From the NCBI GenBank assembly GCA_963377175.1, contig CAUJNA010002902.1, positions 1 through 64,000 on the forward strand: a DNA stretch of 64,000 nt, in the 5' to 3' direction. A model generated the notes under the pieces. That model searched no databases. It was not told the DNA's origin and saw only the letters and a list, made by a program, of their open reading frames with translations. Shown here one piece after another: positions 8,208-18,029 of this stretch. The position numbers and the translations under genes are program-made. This DNA comes from Effrenium voratum (lineage: Eukaryota > Sar > Dinophyceae > Suessiales > Symbiodiniaceae). Position 1 is the first letter of the stretch. Every line of letters starts with the position of its first letter.

Positions 8208-10042
8208 ATGGCGACTCTCTCCGAGTGCGAGCGCGAGGCGCGCGAGGCGGCAGCGAACCTGGTGCTGTCTACCGTCCTTCCGCACTCCGTGAGAATGGGG
8301 ACTCGCGTGCTCAAGACCCTGGACGACATGCGGGAGATACTGTCCTACGACAGCATCGGCTGCAAGCAGGCTCTGCCCATCTTTGAAGAACTCGTCAAGG
8401 CCGGCCAGGAGCCCGTGGGTGAAGACTACCCGGCGACGAATTTGGAGCATCGCCTGGTGGAGTGGAGGGATCGCCGCGAAGCCGCCCCGGACACTCCGCC
8501 CGTGAAGCCTCAGTCTCCGCGCCAGCCCATTTACCTGAACTTGAAGAGGAAGGCGAGCGAGCCGGAGGAGCCGGAGAAGCCGGAGCCGGAGGTAACCACT
8601 TTCTTGCTGCCAAGGGCCGCCGAGCCGCGAGACGAGGATTTCATGAGGAACAAGGCCGCTCCCGTCTTCCACAGCAGCAACCACGTTCTGGTTCCCTGTG
8701 AGTTCCGCCACACAGGCCCGGGTGTGTCCGAAGCAGAACTGCTGGAGTGCCTTTACAGGGCGGGGGACGACAAGTACCAGGGCAAAGGTTGCGCTTGGAT
8801 GGCGTGGCGCCTTGTGGGCCAAGCTCAGCCTCCTGACGTCGGCCACCACGTCGTGCTTCGACCCGAAAGAGGGCAAACTTGTGGGTCTTCTTCCACAAGC
8901 CCACCATGAAGCTGCTGCCCCATCCTCCGGCGTCCACCCAGCTCTACAAGCTTGGCAAGGGGAAGCTTCACGATGTCGTGAAGCTGATGGCCAACTGCTT
9001 GGAGCAGAAGGGCCATGCGGGCCATGAGTCGAGGCGAGTACGACGGCCTTGTTGCAGCAAACGAACCTCCGGCGCCAGAGTTCTCTCCACGACGGGTTTT
9101 GAAGAACTACGACGATATGACGACGTCCGAGTTCCAGAGCCATCTCATCAAGCTCGACACGACCTTCCGAGGCGACAAGGCCTTGAACACCGGCAAGCGC
9201 CCGCCGAACAGTGAGGACGAGTTCGTGCACTTGCAGAGCAGGGCCCTCTTGCAGCCCCGCAAGCAACTCCAGGACGACCAGTTGCAAACGGAGAGCCTGC
9301 TGGTGTCGCGCCATCGCCAACTTCTGATGACCGACTTCGTCATCAACGAGAGCACCGTGAACTGCTGGTGGTACAACCCCGAGGTCCACCAGAAGCGGCC
9401 ACTGGACTTTTTCGAGGCCTACGGGCGAGCTCGCGACGAGCGAAGGACTCTGATCTTCTACGGAGACAGCGGCAAGGGGAAAACTCCCCTGGCAAGTTGC
9501 CTGCAGCCATGGTGGCCCGCGACGTGGGTCTGGACGAGTTCGTCATGGTGTCCAGCCCGGACATGCTGCGATCCGCGGTCGAGCGCAGCCTCCTGCGCGA
9601 CGAGAGGCCTTTGCTCCTGGACGAGCTTCAGATCAGCAGCAGCAACATCGGCGCCCAAGTCGGGGGAGTGGACACGCTGAAGCATCTCCTCGGTCTGTCG
9701 CCCGACTTGCCAGCCACCATCAAATGTCGCTACAACGACGTGAAGGTGCCTGCGGAGACGTTCAGGATCATCACGGTGCAGGACCTGGCGAAACTCCACC
9801 ACAGCTTGGACGACATGGCAAAGATTTGCCCTCCGGACCTCATGCTCGACGGGTTTTAGTGGCGCGCTCGCCCGCTTGACAAGGTCTTCGACGCGGACAC
9901 GCGCGCGGTGCTGAAGCGCTGCATCCTCGTGGAAGTGACGGCGCAGTGTGTCAAGGACGCTGTGCGCGAGAAGCGAAAGTTCGGGTCCGACAAGGCGATC
10001 TCCATGGCGGAGAGTTTGAGGGCCTTGTACAACGGCCAGTAA
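8208..10042 (+). pseudogene. SF3/Rep-like helicase protein, frameshifted
   Basis: The start is MATLSECEREAREAA at 8,208 after the shared box. Reading follows frame changes near 8,790, 9,010 and 9,480, and an in-frame TAG at 9,857-9,859 precedes a further open 60 codons ending at TAA 10,040-10,042. The protein has a charged linker (KRKASEPEEPEKPEPE), then LIFYGDSGKGKT (Walker A, about 9,455-9,485), PLLLDELQIS (Walker B) and IKCRYNDVKVP...FRIITVQD. These match the SF3 helicase half of CRESS-virus and plasmid Rep proteins, in which a K-RYxD...P...RIxxT pattern follows Walker B. No HUH nickase domain was recognised at the N-terminus. It could be viral or derived from host-genome Rep insertions. 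The breaks suggest it is inactive. Confidence 0.55.
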
Positions 10043-10229
10043 TTCGCGACACGGGGGCCTGCCTTTTGAGGGCACAGACCAGGCAGAAGCCCGACCGAAC
10101 GCGTACAGATCTTGCAAGCCCCCCGCTCTGGCACACTGCGCCCTTGCCGGGCTCGTGAGGCCGCCTTGCCCAAAGACGCACAGTTGGGCGACGCGCTGCG
10201 AGACTCACTCCACATCACCCTCCCCCCTG

Positions 10230-10910
10230 AGGTCCATGCTAATATTGTACTATATGTGCTATATCTCAACTAGCGCTCAAAAAAAAACCCACTGGAAACC
10301 TTCCACTCTCCCACTCCGGCTGGTTCCATGCATATTAAAACTATACTGTGCACTATAATGGCCCCCAACCCACTGACCATCCACTCTCCCCGGGTTCCTT
10401 GCTATATGTGCTATATGTGCTATATCTCACAAGGCAAGCCACTGAACATCCACTCTCCCCGGGTTCCATCTTGCTCTCTAGTTGCCTATAATAACTGTGT
10501 TATAGCTAAAATCTCACAAAGGCCACAGCACTGAACAACCACTCTCTCCCCGGGTCCTGCTAATAAAAGGTACTCATATCTGCTGCTATATGGCCCCTAA
10601 AATAGCACCATAACACTCAGAGATCAAATAGATTTATACCGCGCGCGTACAGAGTATATAGCACATAAAGTACATATAGCAAGGAGCTGGGGGAGAGTGG
10701 ATGTTCAGTGGGTTGTCTTGTGAGATATAGCACATATAGCACATATAGCAAGGAACCCGGGGAGAGTGGATGTTCAGTGGCTTGCCTTGTGAGATATAGC
10801 ACATATAGCACATATAGCAAGGAGCCGGGGGAGAGTGGAGGTTCAGCGGCTTGGCGTGTAAGATATAGCACATATAGCACATATAGCAAGGACCCGGGGG
10901 AGAGTGGAGC
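10230..10910. repeat. Head-to-head array of TATATGTGC/GCACATATA units (1)
   Basis: Units of about 65-75 bp run forward (CTATATGTGCTATAT, CTCACAAGGCAAGCCACTGA, CATCCACTCTCCCCGGG) from about 10,230 to 10,530 and in reverse complement from about 10,660 to 10,905. The centre contains GCGCGCGTACAGA. The reverse half has four well-kept units; the forward half is more degraded. The same architecture recurs at 19,243-19,590 and 20,455-21,110. No coding role. Confidence 0.8.
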
Positions 10911-10914
10911 CAAA

Positions 10915-11165
10915 CCCAGGGACATTTGTGCGGTTTTGCGCCACAAAATGCTATTCTTACAGGGTGTATATTCATATACGGCCTGGAGGAATAGCTTGTT
11001 TTGCACGGTTTTGCGCAACAAAATGCTATTCTTCCAGGGCCTATATCGACCCTGGAGGAATAGCTTTTTTGCACGGTTATGCGCAACAAAAATGCTATTC
11101 TTACAGGGTGCACATGTATGTACGGCCTGGACTAATAGCTTTTTTTTTGCACGGTTTTGCGCGGT
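10915..11165. repeat. Hairpin array of the CTATTC/GAATAG family
   Basis: Three hairpin units with GCACGGTTTTGCGC leads lie at about 10,948-10,995, 11,026-11,063 and 11,095-11,138, directly after the reverse half of the ATATAGCAC array. The stems are imperfect compared with those at 1,480-1,985. The element separates the array from the integrase 3' end (minus-strand gene). The stretch 11,166-11,366 holds nothing I can identify. Confidence 0.7.
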
Positions 11166-11367
11166 TTGCTCATGCCAGCCCCCGCTCATTTGATTGGTTC
11201 GCCCAACCCGTTGGTTTCCCGAGCACCCCAAACCCAAAAAAAGGAGATGAGCAGGCCCCGGGAGTTCCGACGGGCCCGCGCAATGTCTCGAAACCCTTTT
11301 TTCTAGTGTTTTCGCTCGATCAGGCAATTCCAACTTGAGTGTGATCAAAGTTTTTTTTTGCGCCCAA

Positions 11368-11410
11368 AGGGGCTTGCTTCAAGCGTCCTCGGAAACGAGG
11401 AGGCCTCAAA
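11368..11410. repeat. Integrase-flanking short repeat, downstream copy
   Basis: GGGGCTTGCTTCAAGCGTCC followed by TCGGAAACGAGGAGGCCTCA matches, with a few changes, the segment at 12,495-12,535 on the other side of the integrase. Both contain an AAGCTTGTTCAAGCTC-like near-palindrome. Confidence 0.5.
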
Positions 11411-11426
11411 AAATCATTTTCAAAGG

Positions 11427-12415
11427 CTAGTCGAGGGTCCTGGGCCTCGGAGGCGCCAGGAAGTCGTCCAGCTGCCTCACAGCCGCCGGCCTGCCCCGTC
11501 TCGTCAGCCGGCCCGCCGCGTTGCCGCTGCCCTGCGGCGCCGGCAGCGCCAGCTTCAGCAGGGTCTCGCGCCCCTCCGGGCTGCGGACGGTCATGGAGTC
11601 CACGGCCCCCAGCTGCTGCACGTCGCCGTACTGAGGGTTGAAGCTCCTCGCCGCGTTCGTCGGCGCTCGGAAGGCGCCCGCGTCCTCCACCGCCTTCACG
11701 CGCCGGTCGGTGAGGTCCCTGTTGTGCTGGAACTTGTCGGCGTTGTCTTGGAGGACCCTGAACTCCGTGGCCGGCTGCTTCTCCACGTCCTCGGGCGCGC
11801 CGTGCACCGTCTCGTGGGGCCGCGCGTTGTAGGCCCCGGCCGCCCGCTCAAAGTGGTCGCTCCACTGCCCGCCCTTGCGCGCCACCCTCGAGGCCAGGTC
11901 CTTCTTCAGCGTCTGGATGCCCCGGTCCACCACGGCAATGGCGTTGCGGTCCTCGGGCCGCTTCGTCCGGCGCACGGCTTCGGGCAGCTCCCGGTCCAGC
12001 GTGGCGAACTCGTTGCCCAAGTCTGTCGTGACCACAAAGTTCCCGTCGTCCCCCGTCAGCTCCCGCGCGGCGCGCTTGGTGGCGCGGCCCACCGTCTCGG
12101 CGTTCTTGTTCTGCAGAGGTTCCACGGCGGCCTCCCGGGTGAAGACGTCCATCACCACCAGGCCGTACTTCGTCTTCCCCGCGTGTTCTGGCTGAAGTCG
12201 ATGAGGTCGGCCTGCAGCCGGTCGTTCGGCCCCTCGGCGGCCGACTTGCCCAGCGCGCGCGGCCGGGGCGCCTGCACCTGCCGGCCCACGTCGGCCTTCA
12301 GCGCCTCGAAGGCCATGGCCTGCGTCACGTCGAGGTCGCGCTGCCGTGCGAGTCGGTACAGCTTCCGCGGGTCCCTCACGTTGAAGTCGTCGGCCAGGTC
12401 CCTCAGCGCCTCCAT
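11427..12415 (-). pseudogene. rve-type (retroviral-like) integrase
   Basis: The start is MEALRDLADDFNVRDPRKLY at 12,415 and the stop TAG at 11,427-11,429, giving about 330 codons. The order is: an N-terminal helical part, the first catalytic Asp in LQADLIDF, KYGLVVMDVFTREAAVEPL (core strand 2), the second Asp in VVTTDLGNEF, a NAIAVVDRGIQTLKKDLA segment where retroviral integrases place the third acidic residue, then YNARPHETVHG and a C-terminal basic and Pro-rich tail. A frameshift near 12,180 separates LIDFSQNTR from KTKYGLV. The third acid appears as Asp, not Glu. Polintons and many Polinton-like viruses encode rve integrases, so this gene supports integration as the route into the genome. 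Confidence 0.75.
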
Positions 12416-12424
12416 TTGAAAAAA

Positions 12425-12545
12425 CAGCTTTGTTGCCCCGAAAAGGAGCTTGCTCAAGGTCCCTGGCCTGCTCACACCTACTTGTTGCCCCAAAAAGGAG
12501 CTTGTTCAAGCTCCTCTAGAACGAGGAGGCCTGAACATGCCTCAA
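12425..12545. repeat. Duplicated TTGTTGCCCC-AAAAGGAGCTTG element upstream of integrase
   Basis: Two direct copies of TTGTTGCCCCGAAAAGGAGC and the following CTTG(C/T)TCAAG lie at about 12,430 and 12,483. The second ends in the near-palindrome GGAGCTTGTTCAAGCTCCTC and AACGAGGAGGCCTGA, which matches the element at 11,368-11,410. It separates the integrase start from the fibre 3' end. Confidence 0.55.
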
Positions 12546-12559
12546 AACCAGTTTTTTTC

Positions 12560-15500
12560 CTACTTTTTCTTCGGCCCCCGCTGGGCCTGCCAGGCTTCCA
12601 CCTCGTCCAGCCGGGCCTGGAAGCCCTTGCACACCCCCCACAGCACGCTGGTGAGGTGAGAGTAGTCGAGAGTAACCATCCGTGCCGTCGCTCCACCGGG
12701 CGGTGCCCGTCAAATTCTTCCACTTTGTTCCTAGAGCTGCTGGAGCTCCGCCACGTCGGCCTCGGCCATCTCCGTCTTCACCCGGCTGTCCGACAAATTC
12801 GTGTTGCAGACCACGTTGCCCGTGTTGCCCGCGATCACGAGGCAGCCGGGGTTCCTCTGGTTCGTAGTCAGGGACAGCTGCGTGGAGAGGCTCTTCGTCT
12901 GCACCAGCGCCTCGTCGTTGATCATGATGAGTTCGCACTGGTGCGCCCCGCCGTCCCGCTCCAGGAAGACCGCGCGCTCTGGTTGCCCAGCAGCCGCAGC
13001 TCCGGGCCGCTGTCGGGGGCCGCGCTGTTGTTGGACACTTGCAGCTTGCTCCAGCCCGCCCAGTTCTTCGTCAGGAAGAGATCGTCCGAGAAGTCGGAGG
13101 TGTTGGTCACGGTGAGCGTGTTGGACGCGAAGAGCTGCGGGGCGGAGACCGTGCCCGAGCTCGTCACGTCGCCGCACACCACGCTGCCCGTCGACACTCC
13201 GCCGCTCGTGGCCGTGAAGGTGCAGTCCAGGCTCTCGCAGTCCAGCGGGCCCGCGGAGGCCGCCCCGCTGACAGTCAGCGTGGCGCCCGTGAGCGCGTCG
13301 GTGGCTGCGAAGCTCGCCGCCGTCGCTGCGCCCGAGGCCGTCAGCGTGCCCGTGGACACGTCGCCCACCGTGGTGAAGTTCCCGGCGTTGGCCGTGTTGT
13401 TGATGGTGAGTGTGCTGCCCGTGATTCCGGTGGCTGAGCTCAGCAGGCCCACGCTGGCCGCGCCGGTGATGCTCAGCGAGCTGCCTGACACGGCCCCTGT
13501 GGACGTCAGCGTGGCCCCGGCGACGGTGCCTGTGGCTGTGAGCGCTGCGCAGGAAACGGCGCCCGAGGCGTCCACGCCCGTGGTGAACACGTCGGTGCAG
13601 TTCACGTCGTTGCACAGCAGCTGGTCGCAGCCCACGTTGCCCTGCGCGGTGAGCCCGTCCAGCGTGGCCGAGCCCGTAAGGGCCAGCGAGTCCGCCAGCA
13701 GGTCCGTTACTGAGACAGACTCTCCCTCGAAGGCGCTGGCCCTGATCTGCATGCTGTACAGGTCCAGCGTGCCCGCCGACTGCTGCGCCAGCCCGGGGAT
13801 AGACCCGCCGAAGGCTCCGAAGTTCGGCCGCGCTGACGTACATCACCAAGTTGGAGGCCGTGCCCAGCCTGTACCGGCAGCCGAAGGAGTAGCGTCTCCC
13901 CGGCGTCAGCGTGTAGGTGCGCACAATGTTCCAGGCGAAGGCGCTCAGGGTCATGGCGTAGCCCTCCAGCTGCAAGCCTCCCACAGTGAAGCTGGCCGAG
14001 GCCACGGAGCTCTGGCTGTTGGAGCGCACCAGAAAATTGCCTAGCGTGGTGAGCGTGGGTTCCAGCAGCACCTCGCCCAGGGTGGCCAGCGTGACGTAGG
14101 AACTCGTGCTTCAGCAGCAGCGCCGAAGCCGCCGTGTCCTCCTGTTGCCGGTCTCCAGGGTTGCGTCCAGGATCTGGAGGCCGTAGACGTCCACCGTTCC
14201 AGCCGTCTGGTTGGGCAGGCCCGGCGCCTGGAAGTGCGCCCCGAAGTGCAGCTTCGCCACCCCGTTCGGAGGCACTGTGAAGTACATCTTGGCCGTGCTC
14301 CAGGCGCCCTGGTCGCCCACGAAGCTGCCGTACAATTGGTCGTAGACGTTGTCTGCCTCTGACACGTACACCACGAAGTTGGAGGCCGTGCCGAGCCGGT
14401 AGCGGCAGGCGAAGAGCAGCTCTCTGCCGGGCGTCAAGTTGTATGTGCGCACGATGTTCCACGGGTTCGCCGCCAGGGTCAGGGTGTAGCCGTCCACGCT
14501 CACTCCCGCGGTGTGCGTGGCCAGGACCACGCTGCAGCCGCTGCTGGGGCGAACCGTCCAGTTTGACAGTGAGACGTCCGTGGGGCCCAGGATCTGCTGG
14601 CCCCTCCGTCGTCCGGAAAGCGCACGGCTATTTGCAGCGCCGAGGCTGCCTCCGCGACTCCGAGCTTGTTGGCCAACAAACCGTCCACCTGCGTGATGGT
14701 GTAGTAGCTGAGCAGCGACGCTGCGATGCTCGAGGCCGTTGCCGTGTCCTGGTCTGCGGCTGAGCGGTACGCCACCAGCGCCGAGGTGATTTGGTTGGTT
14801 GTGAACACGTCCTGGTCCGGGCCCGTCCGGTAGGCCAGCAGCGCGCCCGTGATGGCGGCCTGCGTCTGCGTGTCCTGCGCGCTCGCCATGCGGTAGTCTC
14901 CCAACAGCGCGTCCACTTGCGCCGCGGTGTAGTAGGCCAGCAGCGCGGCTGTGATGGCGCTGGTCGTCTCCGCGTCCTGCGCCGTTCCGGTTCGGTAGTC
15001 TCCCAACAGAGTGTCCACTTGTGAGGAGGTGTAGTAGGCCAGCAAGGCTGCTGTTATGGCAGCGTCAGTGCCCGCCGTGGAGTCGCAGTCTGCCGTGATG
15101 CTCAGCGTGTCGTCGCCGTTGGCCAGCGCAGCAGAGAGAGGAGCCACGAAGTGCAGGTTGCGAACGACGCTGCTTCCGCGAAGGATCTCCCAAGTCGTGA
15201 AGCCCGCCCAGGCCGGCGCGTTAACAACTCCGCTGCCGGAAAGCTGCAGGGCGGCGAGCTCCGCGAGGATTGCGTCGAGGGCGCTCTGGAGCGTGGTTTC
15301 GCTGGCTGAGAGCGCGGCGTTCGTGGCGTATGAGGCCAGCAGCGTCGCGTCGGCCTTGCCCCCCTGGAGCGCCGTGATGCTGGCGTCCCGGCTAGCAAGC
15401 TGCGCTGTGACGAAGGCCTCGGTGGCGAGACCCAGCAGGGCATTTGCTATTTTGGTGTCTACCTCCAGCGGCGTGTCCAACCCGTCCACTGTGGAGAGCA

Positions 15501-16339
15501 GGGAGGCCAGCGCGCTTGCGTCCGCCTTGCCGGCGAGGGCGGCGTCCAGGGCTGCCGTGGTGACTGCGTTTAGGAGGGCCGCTGCTATCTTAGAGTCCAC
15601 CACCGAGGAAGTGTCGACGGTAGACTGCAGGGCGTACGCGGTCAGCGCGCTGGCGTCTGCCTTGGAGGCCTGCAGCCCCGAGATGGAGGCGTCTCTGCTC
15701 GCGAGCTCGGAGGCCAGCGCCGCGGCGGTGACGGCCCCCAAAAAAGCGTTGGCCACCTTGGTGTCCACCTCCAGCGGCGTGATCCTCGCCGCTATGTCTA
15801 GGGAGTGCTGGTCCACCACCGTCTTGAGGCCGTAGTTGGCAGCCACCGTGGCCAGCGTGGCGTTGTTGGCCGAGGCGATGGAGCCGTTCATGGCCGCCGT
15901 GGTGCTGTAGTTGGACAGCTTCAGGTCCACGCCGTCCGGGTGCTCTTGGTGGCCACCACGCCCTCCAGCACGTCGAAGGCCGACTGGTCTGCCTTGTTGG
16001 AGAGACCCGTGGTCAGCGAGCTCTGCAGCGCGGCGATGCTGCTTCCGTGCGCAGGGCCGCCGCCGTGGCCAGGGCCGCCGCCGTGGCCAGGGGCGCAATT
16101 GCCGGCGCCAGCACGCTGCTGTCCAGCTTTGACGCCAGCTCTGCGGTGACTCTATCGTCCAGGGACTGGATGGCAGCCGCGTTGTTGCCGGAGGCTGCCG
16201 TGTTCACCGCCAGGTCCGTTACTTGCGCATAAGGCGTGAGAGCCAGGGCCAGCTGCCCTGCGGTGACGTGCGTGCCGTCAGTCACCTCTCCGTTGTCCAG
16301 GACCTCCGGGATATTGCCGGTGACAGGTCCTTCAAACAT
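12560..16339 (-). pseudogene. Long repeat-built fibre protein with S74-like C-terminus
   Basis: The start is MFEGPVTGNIPEVLDNGEVT at 16,339 and the putative end GPKKK-TAG at 12,560, about 1,250 codons across at least six frame changes. The N-terminal half contains tandem ~37-residue repeats (VDTKVANAFLGAVTAAAL, SRDASISGLQASKADASAL) and then ~27-32-residue repeats (AAITAALLAYYTSSQVDTLL with DYRTGTAQDA), typical of trimeric fibre shafts. The middle has two copies of a jelly-roll-like module (WNIVRTYNLTPGR, CRYRLGTASNFVVYVS). Next comes a Gly/Ser/Thr-rich shaft, then NTNLSDSRVKTEM, which resembles the start of peptidase S74 intramolecular chaperone domains, and LDEVEAWQAQRGPKKK. Such fibres serve as host-attachment spikes in viruses. 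The frameshifts argue that it is not expressed intact. Confidence 0.65.
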
Positions 16340-16435
16340 GTTTACATATGTTCTCGCCGACGCCTTAGTCCAGTGGATATTCCGCAAAGCGCCGGCTCCG
16401 CGGCTTCGGTCTTGGAGTGGCATTCCGGCGGGGGT

Positions 16436-16500
16436 ATTGTGTTTGACACACCACCCCCTCACAGGCGTCACCGCTTGTTGGTGTGTCAAACACACCAACC
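16436..16500. repeat. Palindrome around GTGTTTGACACACCA
   Basis: GTGTTTGACACACCA at about 16,438 is repeated in inverted form (TGGTGTGTCAAACAC) at about 16,480, with a 27-base loop. It is located upstream of the fibre start. The flanking GCCGGCTCCGCGGCTTCGGT element at about 16,390 matches the tandem repeats at 31,060-31,165. Confidence 0.6.
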
Positions 16501-16809
16501 CCTCTTCGGCGCAAGTTTCCGCAAGTACGTGTCACAGTCCGTGGGTGACCTTGAAAGCGAGGCCCGCACCAGGCCCGCACCAGGCCCGCACCAGGGTTTT
16601 TTTTCGGATGTGACTCAATTTGATTTGACCGATTTCGCCGGTCAAAAGCGAGACCTGCGCACGATGGAGCCAGTGGCCGGCAAAACCGGACACTGCTTCG
16701 TAGTTGGTGAGAGACATCAGCTGCGTGCCCTCCATGTCGGGCTGGCGCGGCTCTGCCGGGCAGGTTCGCCGAAAACTGTCCGGGTCAGACGACAGTTACG
16801 ACATTTTTT

Positions 16810-16880
16810 TTGCTGGGAAGAATCTCGACCTTGGCGTGGGCTCGGCGACACTCCGATGCCGGGCAGGTGGCGGTGCGTTC
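16810..16880. repeat. Repeat flanking nuclease gene (upstream copy)
   Basis: CTGGGAAGAATCTCGACCTTGG followed by GGCTCGG and CTCCGATGCCGGGCAGGTGG recurs downstream of the nuclease gene at 18,215-18,300, and more loosely at 20,290-20,410. The two good copies are in the same orientation and bracket the nuclease gene. Confidence 0.6.
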
Positions 16881-16907
16881 ATCCTGCTGGCCTCCGGTGG
16901 TCTCTGC

Positions 16908-16952
16908 CGCGGCGGGCGGGCTGGCGCCTGTGGGTTTTAAACACAGCTGCCT
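16908..16952 (+). promoter_or_regulatory. Conserved upstream box before nuclease gene
   Basis: This is near-identical to 8,124-8,168 and includes GGCGGGCGGGCTGG and TTTTAAACACAGCTG. It ends 95 bases before the nuclease ATG at 17,047. The flanking sequence differs from that at 8,200, so the box itself is conserved. Confidence 0.5.
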
Positions 16953-17046
16953 CTACTCTCATCTTGAAAATTCGACTCCTGTCGGCGTGTCCGTTTGCGT
17001 CGCCGCTTGCCGGGGGCGTGTGAGAAAACACCAAGAGTGTTCAGCG

Positions 17047-18012
17047 ATGGCACGCGTGCGCCGGCCTGAGAAGAAGTGTCCGCACGGGCGGCGGCGGCAC
17101 CGGTGCCGCGACTGTGGAGCGCCTGCCAGGTCTGACAAGAAATGCCCCCACGGTCGTCAGCGCAACCGCTGCGCGGACTGCGGCGGCGCAGGCGTGTGCT
17201 CGCATGGAAGGGTGCGCACCCACTGCCGGGACTGTGGAGGCACATCGTACTGCGAGCACTCGCGTCTGCGGAACTACTGCCGGGACTGCGGCGGTGCGTC
17301 CTACTGCTCGCACGGAAGGCGGCGCAACCACTGCAGCGACTGCGGCGGTGGTTCCGTTTGTAGACACCAGCGCTTACGCGACCACTGTGCAGAGTGCAAC
17401 AACTTCCTTTGTGAAGTCGAAGTCTGCCCGCGGCAAGGCCACCGTTTCAGCAGCGCTCAGTCGCTCCTCGGGCATATGCACAGCAAGCACGGCGACAACC
17501 CGCGCGCAGTGACCAAGAGTAAGGAGCTTGAGGTGCACCAAGCACTCCGCGACGCGCGGATCACCTTCGAGTACCAGCACTACCTGCCCTTCTGCGGCTG
17601 CGGGTTGGAGTCGGAGACGGCGCACGCCTTCGCGGACTTTGCTCTGCCGGCCCCGTGGGGCTACGTGCTGCTGGAGGTTGATGAGGAGCAGCACAAGGCT
17701 TACGACCCCAGCTGCGATGCGCGCAGGGACTTCGACACGGCCGCCAGTGTGGCGCTCGGCAGCGGCCACAAGCTGCTGGTGCTGCGCTACAACCCGGACG
17801 CCTTCAAGATCGCCGGCATGACGCGGCAGACCACTAAGAAGGAGCGCCACGCGCAGCTGATCCGCCTGCTGGGCGAGCTGCTGGCGCGCGAGCCGGAGGC
17901 GCCGTTCACCCGCCTCTTTCTCTTCTACAATCGGGACGCGGAGAACAGCGCGCTGCCCTGCGTGGCGGAGCACTGGTCCGAGCCCGTGCGCGCCGTGTCA
18001 CGCTGCGCCTAG
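17047..18012 (+). CDS. Cys/His-repeat protein with C2H2 finger and PD-(D/E)XK-like nuclease
   Basis: This is the only long uninterrupted viral-region gene: ATG 17,047 (MARVRRPEKKCPHGRRRHRC) to TAG 18,010-18,012, 321 codons. Residues about 10-125 are six tandem ~19-residue repeats of the form CxHxRxRxxCxxCGG (for example CSHGRRRNHCSDCGG). They are followed by a C2H2-type finger (CPRQGHRFSSAQSLLGHMH, then SKH). The rest looks like a restriction-type nuclease fold: SKELEVHQALRDARI with a helical Glu, ETAHAFADFALP, then LLEVDEEQHKAYD (ExD...K-like) and KLLVLRYNPDAFK. This arrangement fits DNA targeting by zinc-binding repeats plus cleavage. Similar short Cys/His repeats are known in algal and giant-virus proteins. 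An upstream box is shared with the Rep-like gene. Substrate unknown. Confidence 0.6.
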   Translation: MARVRRPEKKCPHGRRRHRCRDCGAPARSDKKCPHGRQRNRCADCGGAGVCSHGRVRTHCRDCGGTSYCEHSRLRNYCRDCGGASYCSHGRRRNHCSDCGGGSVCRHQRLRDHCAECNNFLCEVEVCPRQGHRFSSAQSLLGHMHSKHGDNPRAVTKSKELEVHQALRDARITFEYQHYLPFCGCGLESETAHAFADFALPAPWGYVLLEVDEEQHKAYDPSCDARRDFDTAASVALGSGHKLLVLRYNPDAFKIAGMTRQTTKKERHAQLIRLLGELLAREPEAPFTRLFLFYNRDAENSALPCVAEHWSEPVRAVSRCA

Positions 18013-18029
18013 AGTCAGGCAGTTTTCTG

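Noticed and set aside
10617..11348. Repetitive protein with LYVLYVLYLTRQA repeats
   Set aside because: Translation of the ATATAGCAC array and the hairpins; structure is at DNA level and reads through in several frames.
15056..15835. Ala/Ser-rich 259-codon plus-strand frame
   Set aside because: Antisense to the fibre repeats; its repeats are the reverse reading of the fibre gene.
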